A DNA stretch of 64,000 nt, taken from NCBI GenBank assembly GCA_963725645.1, contig CAVRZD010000002.1, positions 310,001 to 374,000 of the forward strand. The letters run 5' to 3'. This DNA is from JALYZC01 sp963725645. GTDB taxonomy: Bacteria > Actinomycetota > Thermoleophilia > Solirubrobacterales > Solirubrobacteraceae. Positions within the stretch are counted from its first letter, which is position 1, and every line of letters starts with the position of its first letter. Below the pieces are notes generated by a model, which did not search any database, was not told where the DNA came from, and saw nothing but the letters and a program-made list of their open reading frames with translations. The position numbers and the translations under genes were made by a program. Shown in pieces: positions 51,975 through 59,930 of this stretch.

Positions 51975-54607
51975 TATGGCGTCTGGTTGTCGTTCTCCCG
52001 CGAAGAGCGTACGACCGTGTATCCGGCTCGGGCGATTACTCGCGGGATCCCGCGGACCTCGGCGCGATCCTTCTCGCGCTCCTCGTCAGACAGCTCCTCC
52101 CAGGGAACGAGCGTGGGGTTGGTCTTCTTCTCGTCGCTCTTTTCGGGCGCGAGGGTCCAGCCCTCGGCGAGCTTTGCCTCCACGTAGCGGCGGTGCTCGT
52201 GCTCGGCGAGTTCCTCGAGTCGCTCGCCGGGGAAGTCGAACGGCGCGTCGTGGCTTCGCGCCGGGATCATCACGTGGCCGATCCGCTGGAGCTTCTGTGG
52301 GATGTCGCGAACCGAGGCCCGGTTCTGCCGTTTGAGGTGCTCGGGTAGGTCTTCCCATGGAACGAGCGAGCTGTTCGTCTCCTCGCCGCGCGAGCGGAGG
52401 TCTTCGCAATAGATCTCGTGCATCGCCTGCGCCAAGCGCTCAAGCGGCTCGCCCTCGAGGTCGATGCGCTGCACGAGCGCGAGGAACTCGCGTCCGTTGA
52501 CGTGCAGGTCGAGCTGGCTCTCCGGGGGAAGGCTCGAGCGCTGGTAGGAGGTCTCCCCAGCGAGGCGGCTGGTGGCGACGATCGACTCAAGCGACCGGCC
52601 GCCGTGACCGTACTGCTCGATCTCGACAAACGCCCCGAGCACACCACGGTCGATTCGCAGCACACCGTCGCTGTCAAAGAGCCCGGGAGCATCCCGCTGA
52701 AGGATCGCGCGCAGCCACATCGCCCGCCGGATCACATGATCGGGGTCGCGCTCGTCCTCGCGAGGATTGACTCCAAGTACGTTGACATAGCCCTTCAGCC
52801 GGCTGATGAAGTCGGGCCCCTTGAGGTTGCGGAACGTGTCATCGTCGACGCCTGCGCCGAAGTCCTGCATCCGATGGCTCGTTCCCCCGGCGAACACGAA
52901 GATCGCGCGGCCGATCGGATGCCACACCTGCCCCTCGCGGAACTTGCCGTCCTCCATCGGCGCGAGGAAGTACCGAAGCCAACCCAGCTTCTCGCCCTGA
53001 AAACCCGCGTCGAACTCATCCCAGCAAACGAGCGGGATCACACCCGACAGCGCGACATCGCGCACTTGGTGAAGCGCGTCGTGCAGATCCTTGAGCGAGC
53101 CGAACTGCGACAGGTTGAACTCGATCTTCTCGCTGATCAGGCCGGGAGCGACCGACGCCGCCATCTGGACCATCACGAACGACTTCCCCGACCCCGGGGC
53201 GCCGAACACCCCGAGCGACAGTGGCGTCTGCCACGAGGAGGAGCAGTACTCGGCGATCAGCGCCCGCACCGCCCGCATACTCTCGATCTCTCCACGATCG
53301 ACCGTGAGCAGCTTCCCGAACCGCCCCAGCGGGACGCCCTTGAGCGCGATCTCGGGGCCGCGCAAAGCCACCTCGACAGCCACCTCGCGCAGATCGCCGC
53401 TGTAACGATCCTCGAGGATCGTCCAGTGCCCCTCCACCCGCGGCCGTCGCTGGCCGTCGCCGGCGGCCCTGCCCTGCGGCCGGGGCAGGAAGCCGGCGGG
53501 ATCCTGAACCTCGACACGCTCAAGGCACCCGTCTCCCGCGATCAACTGATCGACCACGGCCGAGAACGGGAACGCAACGTCCATCCCGCGGTCCGCCTCT
53601 CCAGAGCCCTCCTCGTAAAGGCACCGACCCGCGGCCACGCCGCAGTCGATCGCCCGCGCCAGGTCGGGCTCCTCGCGGGCGAGGGCGAGCTCGCCCACCA
53701 GCGATGCGGCCAGGCACGCGGTCGCGCCGATCATCACCCCCGGCCGTTCAGCCTCCCACATGCCCTCGATCACCTGCGGGTCAAACAGCAGCGAGCAGCG
53801 TGCCGGTCCCGCCCCATTCTCGCCGGTCGCACGGGACAGCAACGCAGCTCCAGCGGCGCCGAAGGACACCACCACCTGCGCGCACAGCGACAGGCCGTTG
53901 ACCAGCGGGTTATGCACCAACTCCCAATACAAGTCCTGGGCGGTCCGCTCCCACGAGAGCTCGCGGCTCACCTGCACAGCGCTGCCGCGTAAATCATCGA
54001 TCGTCATCAGCACCACAAGCCGCTCACAGCAATGCTCCCGCAGGTGCTCCCACAGCGATCCCTCCGCGACCGGCCTTGAGGCCTTCAGCACCACCCACGG
54101 ATTGCGCCCGCCCTCCGCGACCCGTCGCCACAACCCAGGGTCAGACAGCTGCCGGAACCCCAGCGCGGCGTCATCGAGCGCGATCACGTCGGCCTGCGTG
54201 AGGTCACGCCCCAGGCGCTCCCACTCCTCTCGAAGCCAATCCTCCGAACGGGCGCGGTCAAGACCCAGCGGCGGATCGACCCGCCACACACACCGCTCCT
54301 CCCCGCGCCTGACCTCGCACGGCGCCCAGACCGCATACGAGTGCGAGAACCGCCCGTCCTCAGGCGTGACCCGATCGACCAGCAGATCCACGCCACGCAG
54401 CACCGGCGCAGGCCCCTCGACCGGCGCCCCAGCCAACGCCTCCTTGACGAGATCGCTAAGCAGCGCAGCGCCGCCGCGCTGGCGAGACGCGTGCACCTTC
54501 AGATCGGGATGCCGACCCTGCGCGGACCCCCGCGGCGCCCGTCGCGCCAAGTTCCAATCAACCGTGACATCGCCCGAGACAAGGACCGTACGCTCCAGCC
54601 CTGACAT
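51974..54607 (-). CDS. PfkB-like domain, P-loop ATPase and two RyR domains in one protein
   Basis: Encodes 877 residues; SD GGGAGGCGAGG lies before ATG 54607. Residues 7-20 (VLVSGDVTVDWNLA), 137-150 and 245-305 (VVVSFGAAGAALL, then GVMIGATACLAASLVGEL) follow the ribokinase/PfkB pattern, but the GAGD motif with the catalytic Asp is absent, so this part is probably a ligand sensor. A P-loop ATPase follows: Walker A GAPGSGKS at 469-476, Walker B PLVCWDEFD with Asp530-Glu531, sensor FVFAGGTSH. Two RyR domains end the protein (about 722-785 with SLVPWEDLP and VRDIP; about 795-867 with TLVPWEELS and VRGIP). RyR domains are thought to bind nucleotide-derived ligands in bacterial conflict systems. 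Confidence 0.82.
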   Translation of the reverse strand: MSGLERTVLVSGDVTVDWNLARRAPRGSAQGRHPDLKVHASRQRGGAALLSDLVKEALAGAPVEGPAPVLRGVDLLVDRVTPEDGRFSHSYAVWAPCEVRRGEERCVWRVDPPLGLDRARSEDWLREEWERLGRDLTQADVIALDDAALGFRQLSDPGLWRRVAEGGRNPWVVLKASRPVAEGSLWEHLREHCCERLVVLMTIDDLRGSAVQVSRELSWERTAQDLYWELVHNPLVNGLSLCAQVVVSFGAAGAALLSRATGENGAGPARCSLLFDPQVIEGMWEAERPGVMIGATACLAASLVGELALAREEPDLARAIDCGVAAGRCLYEEGSGEADRGMDVAFPFSAVVDQLIAGDGCLERVEVQDPAGFLPRPQGRAAGDGQRRPRVEGHWTILEDRYSGDLREVAVEVALRGPEIALKGVPLGRFGKLLTVDRGEIESMRAVRALIAEYCSSSWQTPLSLGVFGAPGSGKSFVMVQMAASVAPGLISEKIEFNLSQFGSLKDLHDALHQVRDVALSGVIPLVCWDEFDAGFQGEKLGWLRYFLAPMEDGKFREGQVWHPIGRAIFVFAGGTSHRMQDFGAGVDDDTFRNLKGPDFISRLKGYVNVLGVNPREDERDPDHVIRRAMWLRAILQRDAPGLFDSDGVLRIDRGVLGAFVEIEQYGHGGRSLESIVATSRLAGETSYQRSSLPPESQLDLHVNGREFLALVQRIDLEGEPLERLAQAMHEIYCEDLRSRGEETNSSLVPWEDLPEHLKRQNRASVRDIPQKLQRIGHVMIPARSHDAPFDFPGERLEELAEHEHRRYVEAKLAEGWTLAPEKSDEKKTNPTLVPWEELSDEEREKDRAEVRGIPRVIARAGYTVVRSSRENDNQTP

Positions 54608-55047
54608 TACGCCTCGCCTCCCATCAGCGATTCACCACCTGCATTTCGGGTCTGACAACAACCTGATCCTCACCTCGATCAGCGGAAGTCCGAAAGTCCC
54701 CAGCCAGCCTAAGCCCAAGCCAACGACACAGCATCCGTAAACAGCCACACGCACGCCCTCGGCAGCCCCCGGATACCGAAGTCAACTCCGACGGTCGCCC
54801 ACCCCCGCCCCATACCCTGGATAGCGGCATCTCACGGAGACGGCGCCGGCCGAGGCTAAGGTTGCTGTCGAGGGCGAGCACGCGACGCGTCGCCGTCAAG
54901 CTCGCCTCCACGCCTCGGCCTGCGACGGGAGCCCCGCCACGGTCAGCGCGAACGACGGCAGAGGAGGCACCGCCTCGAACCCGCTGTTCTTGACTGCAGT
55001 GCGGCTAGCTGCCGGTATCGGGAACGCCGGATATGGTGAGGCCCACG
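54608..55047. other. Divergent regulatory region between RyR and TIR genes
   Basis: Contains no gene. Towards the TIR gene, TTGACT (54990-54995) and CGGTAT (55013-55018) form a possible promoter with a 17-base spacer. A -10-like TATGGT follows at 55032-55037. The long spacer (440 bases) leaves room for regulation of both transcription units. Confidence 0.4.
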
Positions 55048-56052
55048 ATGTCCATCTTCATCAGCCACGTCGAAGAAGACCGGAGCACCGTCGAAGAGAT
55101 CGTCCGAGGGTTGCAGGCCGAGGGCTATGAGGCCTGGGCGTATGAGACCAACACGCTTCCGGGCCCGACCTATCTGTCGCAAGTGGTCGAGGCGATCGAG
55201 AAGGCAAGCGCCGTGATCCTCGTCATCTCGTCCGAGGCGCTGGGCTCCCATCAGGTCGCGAGGGAGATTGAGGTTGCTCACGAGTTGGACCGACCGATCA
55301 TTCCCGTGCTCAAGGACATCACCCACGAGAAATTCCAGAAGCGACGCCCCGATTGGCGCCTAGCCCTAGGCGGGTATTCATCGATAGCCATCCCCTCCGA
55401 GGGCATCCCGGCGATCCTGCCGAGAATCGTCGGCGGTCTGAAGGCCCTGGGTATAGCACCAGGCGAGGCCCAAGAGCCGGCGCCTGCGGCACCAGTCACC
55501 GGGCGTAGCAGGGCCCTTTCGGGCGCGAAGAGGAGGCCTTGGAGCATCGTCGTCGGCGTAGCCTTGCTAGTCGCAGTCCTCGGGGGGCTTTCGGCGGCTC
55601 TGCTGCTCTCGGGAGGCTCTCAGCACACTGTGACCAACGGGACTCCGGCGGGCGGCGGTGCCTCTTCGGCGGGCGGCGGTGCCTCTTCGGCCTCGCCCAG
55701 CCCCCTTCATATCGCTGCCACGCTCGCCGTCAAGCCCGAGATCCTTCGGGTAGGAGGTCGGATCACCGTCTCCTACTCGATTACGAATAGGTCGCAGAGG
55801 GACATTCAGCAGGCGAACACGGACATCGAAGTCGTCCTGGGTCAGAGTGTGAACTCGTCGAACATTGTGATTGGTACAGTAACCAAGGACATACCCACCG
55901 GCAGCACAGTCAAAGGCTCATTTTCGAGCGACCTATTCGCCGAACGAACCGGGCGGCAACACGTCCTCATGACGATTGGGAGACGCGCTGCGAATGGGAC
56001 CACGATCGGGGTTCAGGAGTTGGCGGAGGCGCCGGTCACCATCGAGAGGTGA
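55048..56052 (+). CDS. TIR-domain membrane protein with extracellular Ig-like domain
   Basis: Encodes 334 residues from ATG 55048 (GGTGAGG upstream; ATG 55033 in frame is possible). The TIR domain (about 1-130) starts MSIFISHVEEDR and includes ILVISSEALGSHQVAREIEV with Glu73 at the NADase position. A basic segment leads to a transmembrane helix (about 166-187), a Gly/Ser linker and an external beta domain (about 215-334, CARDB-like). By family knowledge bacterial TIRs split NAD+ or make cyclic ADP-ribose signals. Membrane anchoring with an external sensor is unusual for defence TIRs. Codon use and GC are lower than backbone. Confidence 0.85.
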   Translation: MSIFISHVEEDRSTVEEIVRGLQAEGYEAWAYETNTLPGPTYLSQVVEAIEKASAVILVISSEALGSHQVAREIEVAHELDRPIIPVLKDITHEKFQKRRPDWRLALGGYSSIAIPSEGIPAILPRIVGGLKALGIAPGEAQEPAPAAPVTGRSRALSGAKRRPWSIVVGVALLVAVLGGLSAALLLSGGSQHTVTNGTPAGGGASSAGGGASSASPSPLHIAATLAVKPEILRVGGRITVSYSITNRSQRDIQQANTDIEVVLGQSVNSSNIVIGTVTKDIPTGSTVKGSFSSDLFAERTGRQHVLMTIGRRAANGTTIGVQELAEAPVTIER

Positions 56053-56179
56053 CGGGAGGATCCCCGGGCGGGTGCGCTCGAAGGAGATTCATCCGTGGGC
56101 CGAGCCTCCTTCCCACATCCTCCTGCTTTCAGCCGTAGCTTCAGGACGGCGCTCCGTGTAAACGAAGGACCGGTTCTCC

Positions 56180-56536
56180 ATGTCTGGGGCTCGGGAGGTT
56201 CCGGATGGACTCTGGCAAGAAGCACCCCGGGCTTACGTAGACGAATACCACCACGTCGTGGCATCGAGCGGGCGGCGCGCGGGTGAAGGTGAATCTGTGG
56301 CCTGCGGTGAGTGGAAAGGTGCCAAGCTCTCGTCGCGGTGTGTGCCGCTCGTCACGACTGATTTGTTCTACCACGAGGCCGGTCACCTGGTCGCCGTTGA
56401 CAGCATCGCGAGCGCGGGAATCGATGGGAATGCCGTCGTGGTGAAGACCTACGGCCTGCATCAGATGCGTGGCCAGGTCAACAACACAGTGCAGATCGCC
56501 GATAGGGCCTTCTACGTCGCGGTGGTCTGTCAGTAG
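56180..56536 (+). CDS. Possible small hypothetical protein
   Basis: A 118-codon frame begins at ATG 56180 with GAAGGA about 10 bases upstream. The sequence has no domain I recognise; its C-terminal half (DLFYHEAGHLVAVDS, IDGNAVVVKTYG, ADRAFYVAVV) looks protein-like and HEAGH resembles a zinc-binding HExxH variant (the x-x order differs, so no metalloprotease claim is made). The 3' end lies 127 bases before the integrase remnant. It may be a fragment of a longer gene. Low confidence. Confidence 0.35.
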   Translation: MSGAREVPDGLWQEAPRAYVDEYHHVVASSGRRAGEGESVACGEWKGAKLSSRCVPLVTTDLFYHEAGHLVAVDSIASAGIDGNAVVVKTYGLHQMRGQVNNTVQIADRAFYVAVVCQ

Positions 56537-56662
56537 CCCTGCTGCTCGCGTGTTACGGAAGGAGGTCGCTGATGGTGGGCGCGAGGGCGCAAGAAGCCAG
56601 GTTTCGGAGTCGGCCGGCTCGGCGCCCTGGCGCTCGCCGCCATCTGCGGGCGCTCGCTTCGT

Positions 56663-56997
56663 CTGCGGGCGGAACTCGGCACCTACGGCGCGAGCATCAC
56701 AGAAGAAGTCGACCCGAACTCGCCCGTGTTCCCCACCCGCACCGGGAGCTTCCGCGACAAGGACAACATCAACCAGCGAGTCCTCAAACCGGCGGTCAAG
56801 CAAGTACGTCCTCGACCAAGTCGGCCACCGAGACGAGCGCACGATGCGCATCTGCGCCCAAGTACTCAAACGACGCGACCGCCAAGAGGTCGGGGGCCGC
56901 CTTCGACGAGCTCACGAGCGGCATGTCCGACCACCCCGCACAAGGACTCTTCTTCTCGGCAGGCGACAAATTTCCACCCTCAGTAGCCGGTCGCTGA
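56663..56997 (+). pseudogene. Tyrosine recombinase (integrase) C-terminal remnant
   Basis: The start VDPNSPVFPTRTGSFRDKDN and NQRVLKPAVKQ is the typical integrase segment before the active site. In another frame, after loss of about 80 residues, the end YVLDQVGHRDERTMRICAQV follows; the catalytic Tyr should be where Cys (codon 56853-56855) stands. A third frame gives AAFDELTSGMSDHP to a TGA at 56995. The N-terminal half, the catalytic Arg and His boxes and the nucleophile are lost, so it is dead. It lies 130 bases from attR, the standard place for the integrase of a tRNA-inserted island. Confidence 0.78.
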
Positions 56998-57021
56998 CCC
57001 CTCTCGCTGCCGCTCGGAGAC

Positions 57022-57050
57022 GCGGGCGATGGCGGCTAATTGGGCCAGAA
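57022..57050 (+). repeat. Right copy of the arm-type direct repeat
   Basis: GCGGGCGAT, then GCGGC, then TTGGGCCAGAA as in 48952-48981, with a few differences. The two copies would flank the attachment core in a circularised island, as integrase arm sites do. Confidence 0.5.
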
Positions 57051-57097
57051 ACCGGCCAACCGAGGCGCGGCGACTATCCGGATGCAGGCCTGCAACA

Positions 57098-57121
57098 CAA
57101 AAGCCCTGCAAATTGCGGGCT
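57098..57121 (-). terminator. Terminator of the tRNA-Ala gene
   Basis: On the minus strand AGCCC-GCAA pairs with TTGC-GGGCT (one bulged base), followed by TTTT, immediately downstream of the tRNA 3' end. Confidence 0.75.
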
Positions 57122-57125
57122 TCGT

Positions 57126-57179
57126 GATGGAGCTAGGGGGACTCGAACCCCCGACCTCCTGGGTGCGATCCAGGCGCTC
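57126..57179 (-). repeat. attR: 54-bp repeat within the tRNA-Ala gene
   Basis: Identical to 48815-48868. It includes the 3' 52 bases of the functional tRNA, so integration kept the gene whole. Confidence 0.9.
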
Positions 57180-57200
57180 TCCCAACTGAGCTATAGCCCC
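57128..57200 (-). tRNA. tRNA-Ala (anticodon CGC)
   Basis: A complete 73-base cloverleaf: acceptor GGGGCTA with TAGCTCC, D arm GCTC/GAGC, anticodon arm CCTGG-ATCGCAC-CCAGG with anticodon CGC (codon GCG) and T arm GGGGG-TTCGAGT-CCCCC. The CCA end is not encoded. It is the integration target of the island; transcription runs towards the island and is stopped by the hairpin just downstream. Confidence 0.95.
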
Positions 57201-57273
57201 GGGGAAGGGCCAAGTGTACCCGGGCGTGGGCTTGCGACCGGCCGGGCACCCGGTGAGTACGCTGCTTTCAGGG

Positions 57274-59166
57274 ATGAGCTTCCGCAGCCGTCTCACGCTG
57301 TTCTTCGTGGTGATCGTGGTCGTGCCGATGATCTCGGTCGGCGTGCTGGTGTTCGTCCTGATCGCCGACAACGAGACGGGCAAGACGGACGCTCGCGTGG
57401 CCGAGGCCCAGGCGGTCGCGCGCGGCGTGTACCGCGAGGCCGTCGACGACGCCGGCGCGGCCCTCCGCCGCGCGGCCGCCGACCCGGCGCTGACGAACGC
57501 GCTGCGCGCCGGCGACGTCGGTGCGGCGCGGTCGCGCGCGGCGGCGCTCATCCCTGTGCTGCACCTGCGACGCCTGACGGCCACTGCGAACGGCCGCACG
57601 CTGGCCGATGTCGGCGATCGCACCGCGGTCGCCCCGGCGCGCACCCAGCTCCTCGCGCGGGGCGGGACGGCGGTCGGGCAGTTGGAGGTCTCGACCACCG
57701 GCGCGCAGGCCTACGCCGACCGCGTTCGGCAAGTGACCACGCTTGAAGCGGTGCTGCGGGAGGGCGGCCGGTCGCTGGCGTCGACCACGAAGACCCCGGC
57801 GCACCCGCTGCCCGGGGTCGGCACCGTCAGCGTCGGCGACACCGACTTCCGCGTCGCCTCGTTCAACGCGCCGGGGTTCGGTGTCGCGCCGGTGCGCGTC
57901 TCGGTGCTCTACGACAACGGCCGCACGGCGTCGTCTGTGTCGCGCAGCCGCCTGATCGTCGGGGGGGTGCTGGTTGGCTTCCTGCTGCTGGCGTTCCTGT
58001 TCGCGATTGCCGTGTCGCGTGCGCTCCAGGGCCAGATCGGCCGCTTCCTCGAGGCCGCGCAGCGCCTCGGCGGCGGGGACTTCTCGACCTCGGTGCCGAC
58101 GGAGGGGCGCGACGAGTTCGCCGCGCTGGGCGACGAGTTCAACAAGATGTCGCAGCAGCTCGAGACCCGCCTGGAGGAGCTGCGCCAGGAGCGCGCGCGG
58201 CTCCAGGGCTCGATCCGGCGCATCGGCGAGACGTTCGCGTCGAACCTCGACCGCGAGGGCCTGCTGGAGATCGTCGTCGACACCGCGCTGGACGCGCTGG
58301 CGGCCGATTGCGGCCGGGCGAGCGTGCGCGCGCGCGACGGCCGGCTGACGCAGCGGGTGGGCCGGGGCGACCTGCCCGCCTACTCGGGCGCCGTCCAGGC
58401 GGCCGAGTCCGCCGCCCTGGCGTCGCGCCGCGAGGAGCAGACCACGGTCGAGGGCCAGAGCGCGCTGGCGGTCCCGCTGGCCGAGACCGAGTCGCCGGGA
58501 ACGGTCATCGGCGTCGTGACGGTCGCGCGCGCGACGCGCCCCTTCTCCGACGCCGAGCGTGACCTGTTCGGCTACCTCGCGCGCCAGGCGAGCGTGTCGC
58601 TGGAGAACGTCGATCTGCACGAGCTGGTCGCGCGCCAGGCGGTGACCGACGAGCTGACCGGGCTCTTCAACCACCGCCGCTTCCAGGAGGTCGTGGACAC
58701 GGAGGTCGGGCGGTCCAAGCGCTTCGACCAGGGCCTCGGCATGCTCATGCTGGATCTCGACGACTTCAAGGAGGTCAACGACACCTACGGTCACCAGCAG
58801 GGGGACGTCGTGCTGCGCGAGGTCGCCCGGGTGCTGCGCGACACCTCCCGCGAGATCGACGAGCCCGCCCGCTACGGCGGTGAGGAGCTGGCCGTCGCGC
58901 TGCCCCAGACCGACCTCGAGGGCGCGTTCAACCTGGCCGAGCGCGTGCGCGAGCGGGTCGAGGCGCTGGAGATCCCGCGCCTGGACGGCCGCGGCGTACT
59001 CAAGGTGACGGCCAGCCTCGGAGTCGCCGCGCTGCCCGACTGCGCCGGCAGCAAGCAGGAGCTGATCGCCGCCGCCGACGCCGCCCTCTACGACGCCAAG
59101 CGCGGGGGCAAGAACCGGACCGAGCGTGCCCCCGCCCGCTCTGCCAAGACCGTCCCGGCTGACTAG
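57274..59166 (+). CDS. Membrane diguanylate cyclase: sensor, HAMP, GAF, GGDEF
   Basis: Encodes 630 residues from ATG 57274 (TACGCT 10 bases upstream). A first transmembrane helix (about 8-32), an external sensor domain of about 190 residues, a second helix (about 226-252) and a HAMP domain (LGGGDFSTSVPTEGRDEFAAL) lead through a coiled coil to a GAF domain (about 340-475) and a GGDEF domain with GGEEL in the active loop and inhibitory REID five residues upstream. It should synthesise c-di-GMP; Leu instead of Phe in GGEEF is tolerated in known enzymes. No phosphodiesterase domain. First backbone gene right of the island. Confidence 0.93.
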   Translation: MSFRSRLTLFFVVIVVVPMISVGVLVFVLIADNETGKTDARVAEAQAVARGVYREAVDDAGAALRRAAADPALTNALRAGDVGAARSRAAALIPVLHLRRLTATANGRTLADVGDRTAVAPARTQLLARGGTAVGQLEVSTTGAQAYADRVRQVTTLEAVLREGGRSLASTTKTPAHPLPGVGTVSVGDTDFRVASFNAPGFGVAPVRVSVLYDNGRTASSVSRSRLIVGGVLVGFLLLAFLFAIAVSRALQGQIGRFLEAAQRLGGGDFSTSVPTEGRDEFAALGDEFNKMSQQLETRLEELRQERARLQGSIRRIGETFASNLDREGLLEIVVDTALDALAADCGRASVRARDGRLTQRVGRGDLPAYSGAVQAAESAALASRREEQTTVEGQSALAVPLAETESPGTVIGVVTVARATRPFSDAERDLFGYLARQASVSLENVDLHELVARQAVTDELTGLFNHRRFQEVVDTEVGRSKRFDQGLGMLMLDLDDFKEVNDTYGHQQGDVVLREVARVLRDTSREIDEPARYGGEELAVALPQTDLEGAFNLAERVRERVEALEIPRLDGRGVLKVTASLGVAALPDCAGSKQELIAAADAALYDAKRGGKNRTERAPARSAKTVPAD

Positions 59167-59177
59167 TATCTGCGCAG

Positions 59178-59777
59178 ATGGGACTCTTGGACGAGGCCAT
59201 CAAGGAGCACCTGGACCTCAAGCGCCGCCGCGGGGCCGACCCCGAGGACGTCGCACGCGAGGAGCGCGAGGCGCTCGGCCCGGCCGTGCGCGAGGTGCGT
59301 GAGTCGATGACCGGCGAGGAGGCTCCGGCCGAGGGTGACGGCGCGCCCGCCGGGGACGCCCGCGAGGCCGCGGACGTCGCCGCGGAGGCAGACGCCGCGC
59401 CCGCCGAGCGTCCCGTTCCCGCGGCGCCGGAGCCGGCGTCGCCCGCCGAGGCGCCCGCACCCCCCGCGCCCGCCGCCGCCGAGCCGCCGCCCGACCAGGC
59501 GACGCAGGTCTTCGACGCCGAGGACCTGTTTGCCGAGGAGGACGCGCCGGTCCCCGATCCGGCCGCCCCGCCCGCGGACGAGGACCACCCGCCGTCGGAC
59601 CCCGACGCCGTGCGCCCTGATCCCGAGGCTCCGTCGCCCCCGGCCGCGGGCGACGCGCCGCCGCCCGGGGGCGAGGACGTGCTCGAGGAGACCCCCGACT
59701 TCCTGCAGGAGACGCCCGAGCACGATCGCCTGTGGTTCGAGCAGAAGCCCCCGCGGGACTTCGACTTCGACAAGTAG
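59178..59777 (+). CDS. Acidic, Pro/Ala-rich disordered protein
   Basis: Encodes 199 residues. TAGTAT (59164-59169) 8 bases before the ATG is a leaderless -10 box. Only the ends look conserved: a helical N-terminus MGLLDEAIKEHLDLKRRRGA, with EDVAREEREALGP, and a C-terminus DRLWFEQKPPRDFDFD. Between them lies an acidic Ala/Pro/Glu-rich stretch. This two-ended pattern suggests an adaptor or tether; function unknown. Confidence 0.78.
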   Translation: MGLLDEAIKEHLDLKRRRGADPEDVAREEREALGPAVREVRESMTGEEAPAEGDGAPAGDAREAADVAAEADAAPAERPVPAAPEPASPAEAPAPPAPAAAEPPPDQATQVFDAEDLFAEEDAPVPDPAAPPADEDHPPSDPDAVRPDPEAPSPPAAGDAPPPGGEDVLEETPDFLQETPEHDRLWFEQKPPRDFDFDK

Positions 59778-59792
59778 GCCCGGCCCAGTACA

Positions 59793-59930
59793 GGCGTCCA
59801 GGCAGGGGACTCAGAAGTGAAGCTCCACACCCCGGGAGCCGAAAATCCCCTCTGCCGATAGCCACTCGTCCTACTCCGGGGTAGATCGCCTCGTGCGACC
59901 CACAGACTTGCCTCGGAGGGCAAGGACGCC
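59793..59930 (+). ncRNA. Candidate structured RNA of unknown class
   Basis: GGCGTCC (59793-59799) pairs with GGACGCC (59924-59930) and closes a 138-base segment. Inside, GGCAGGGG (59801-59808) pairs with CCCC-T-CTGCC (59849-59856, one G-U), GCTCC (59822-59826) pairs with GGAGC (59835-59839), and CTTGCC pairs with GGCAAG (59907-59924). A strong hairpin follows directly. It does not match SRP, 6S, tmRNA or RNase P RNA features that I know. Strand is inferred from the position of the hairpin. No open frame covers it. Confidence 0.35.

Larger units (their letters stand above)
48815..57179. mobile_element. Integrative genomic island at the tRNA-Ala(CGC) 3' end
   Basis: The boundaries are a 54-bp perfect direct repeat (48815-48868 and 57126-57179); the right copy is the 3' part of the intact tRNA-Ala gene. 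Just inside the right end is a decayed tyrosine-integrase gene, the usual arrangement for tRNA-targeted islands. Cargo: a lipoprotein, an IS5-family element, a SLOG protein, a PfkB-ATPase-RyR protein and a TIR protein. Parts of the DNA (49.6-50.1 kb, 55-56.5 kb) are clearly less GC-rich than the backbone. The island cannot now move by itself because the integrase is broken. Confidence 0.85.

Noticed and set aside
56141..56869. Minus-strand 242-codon frame over the integrase remnant
   Set aside because: Its sequence is the reverse reading of the integrase region and has no recognisable domain.
59868..59884. CTACTCCGGGGTAG resembling the TetR operators at 31817-31857
   Set aside because: The palindrome is imperfect, the spacing differs and it lies inside the candidate RNA far from the tetR gene.
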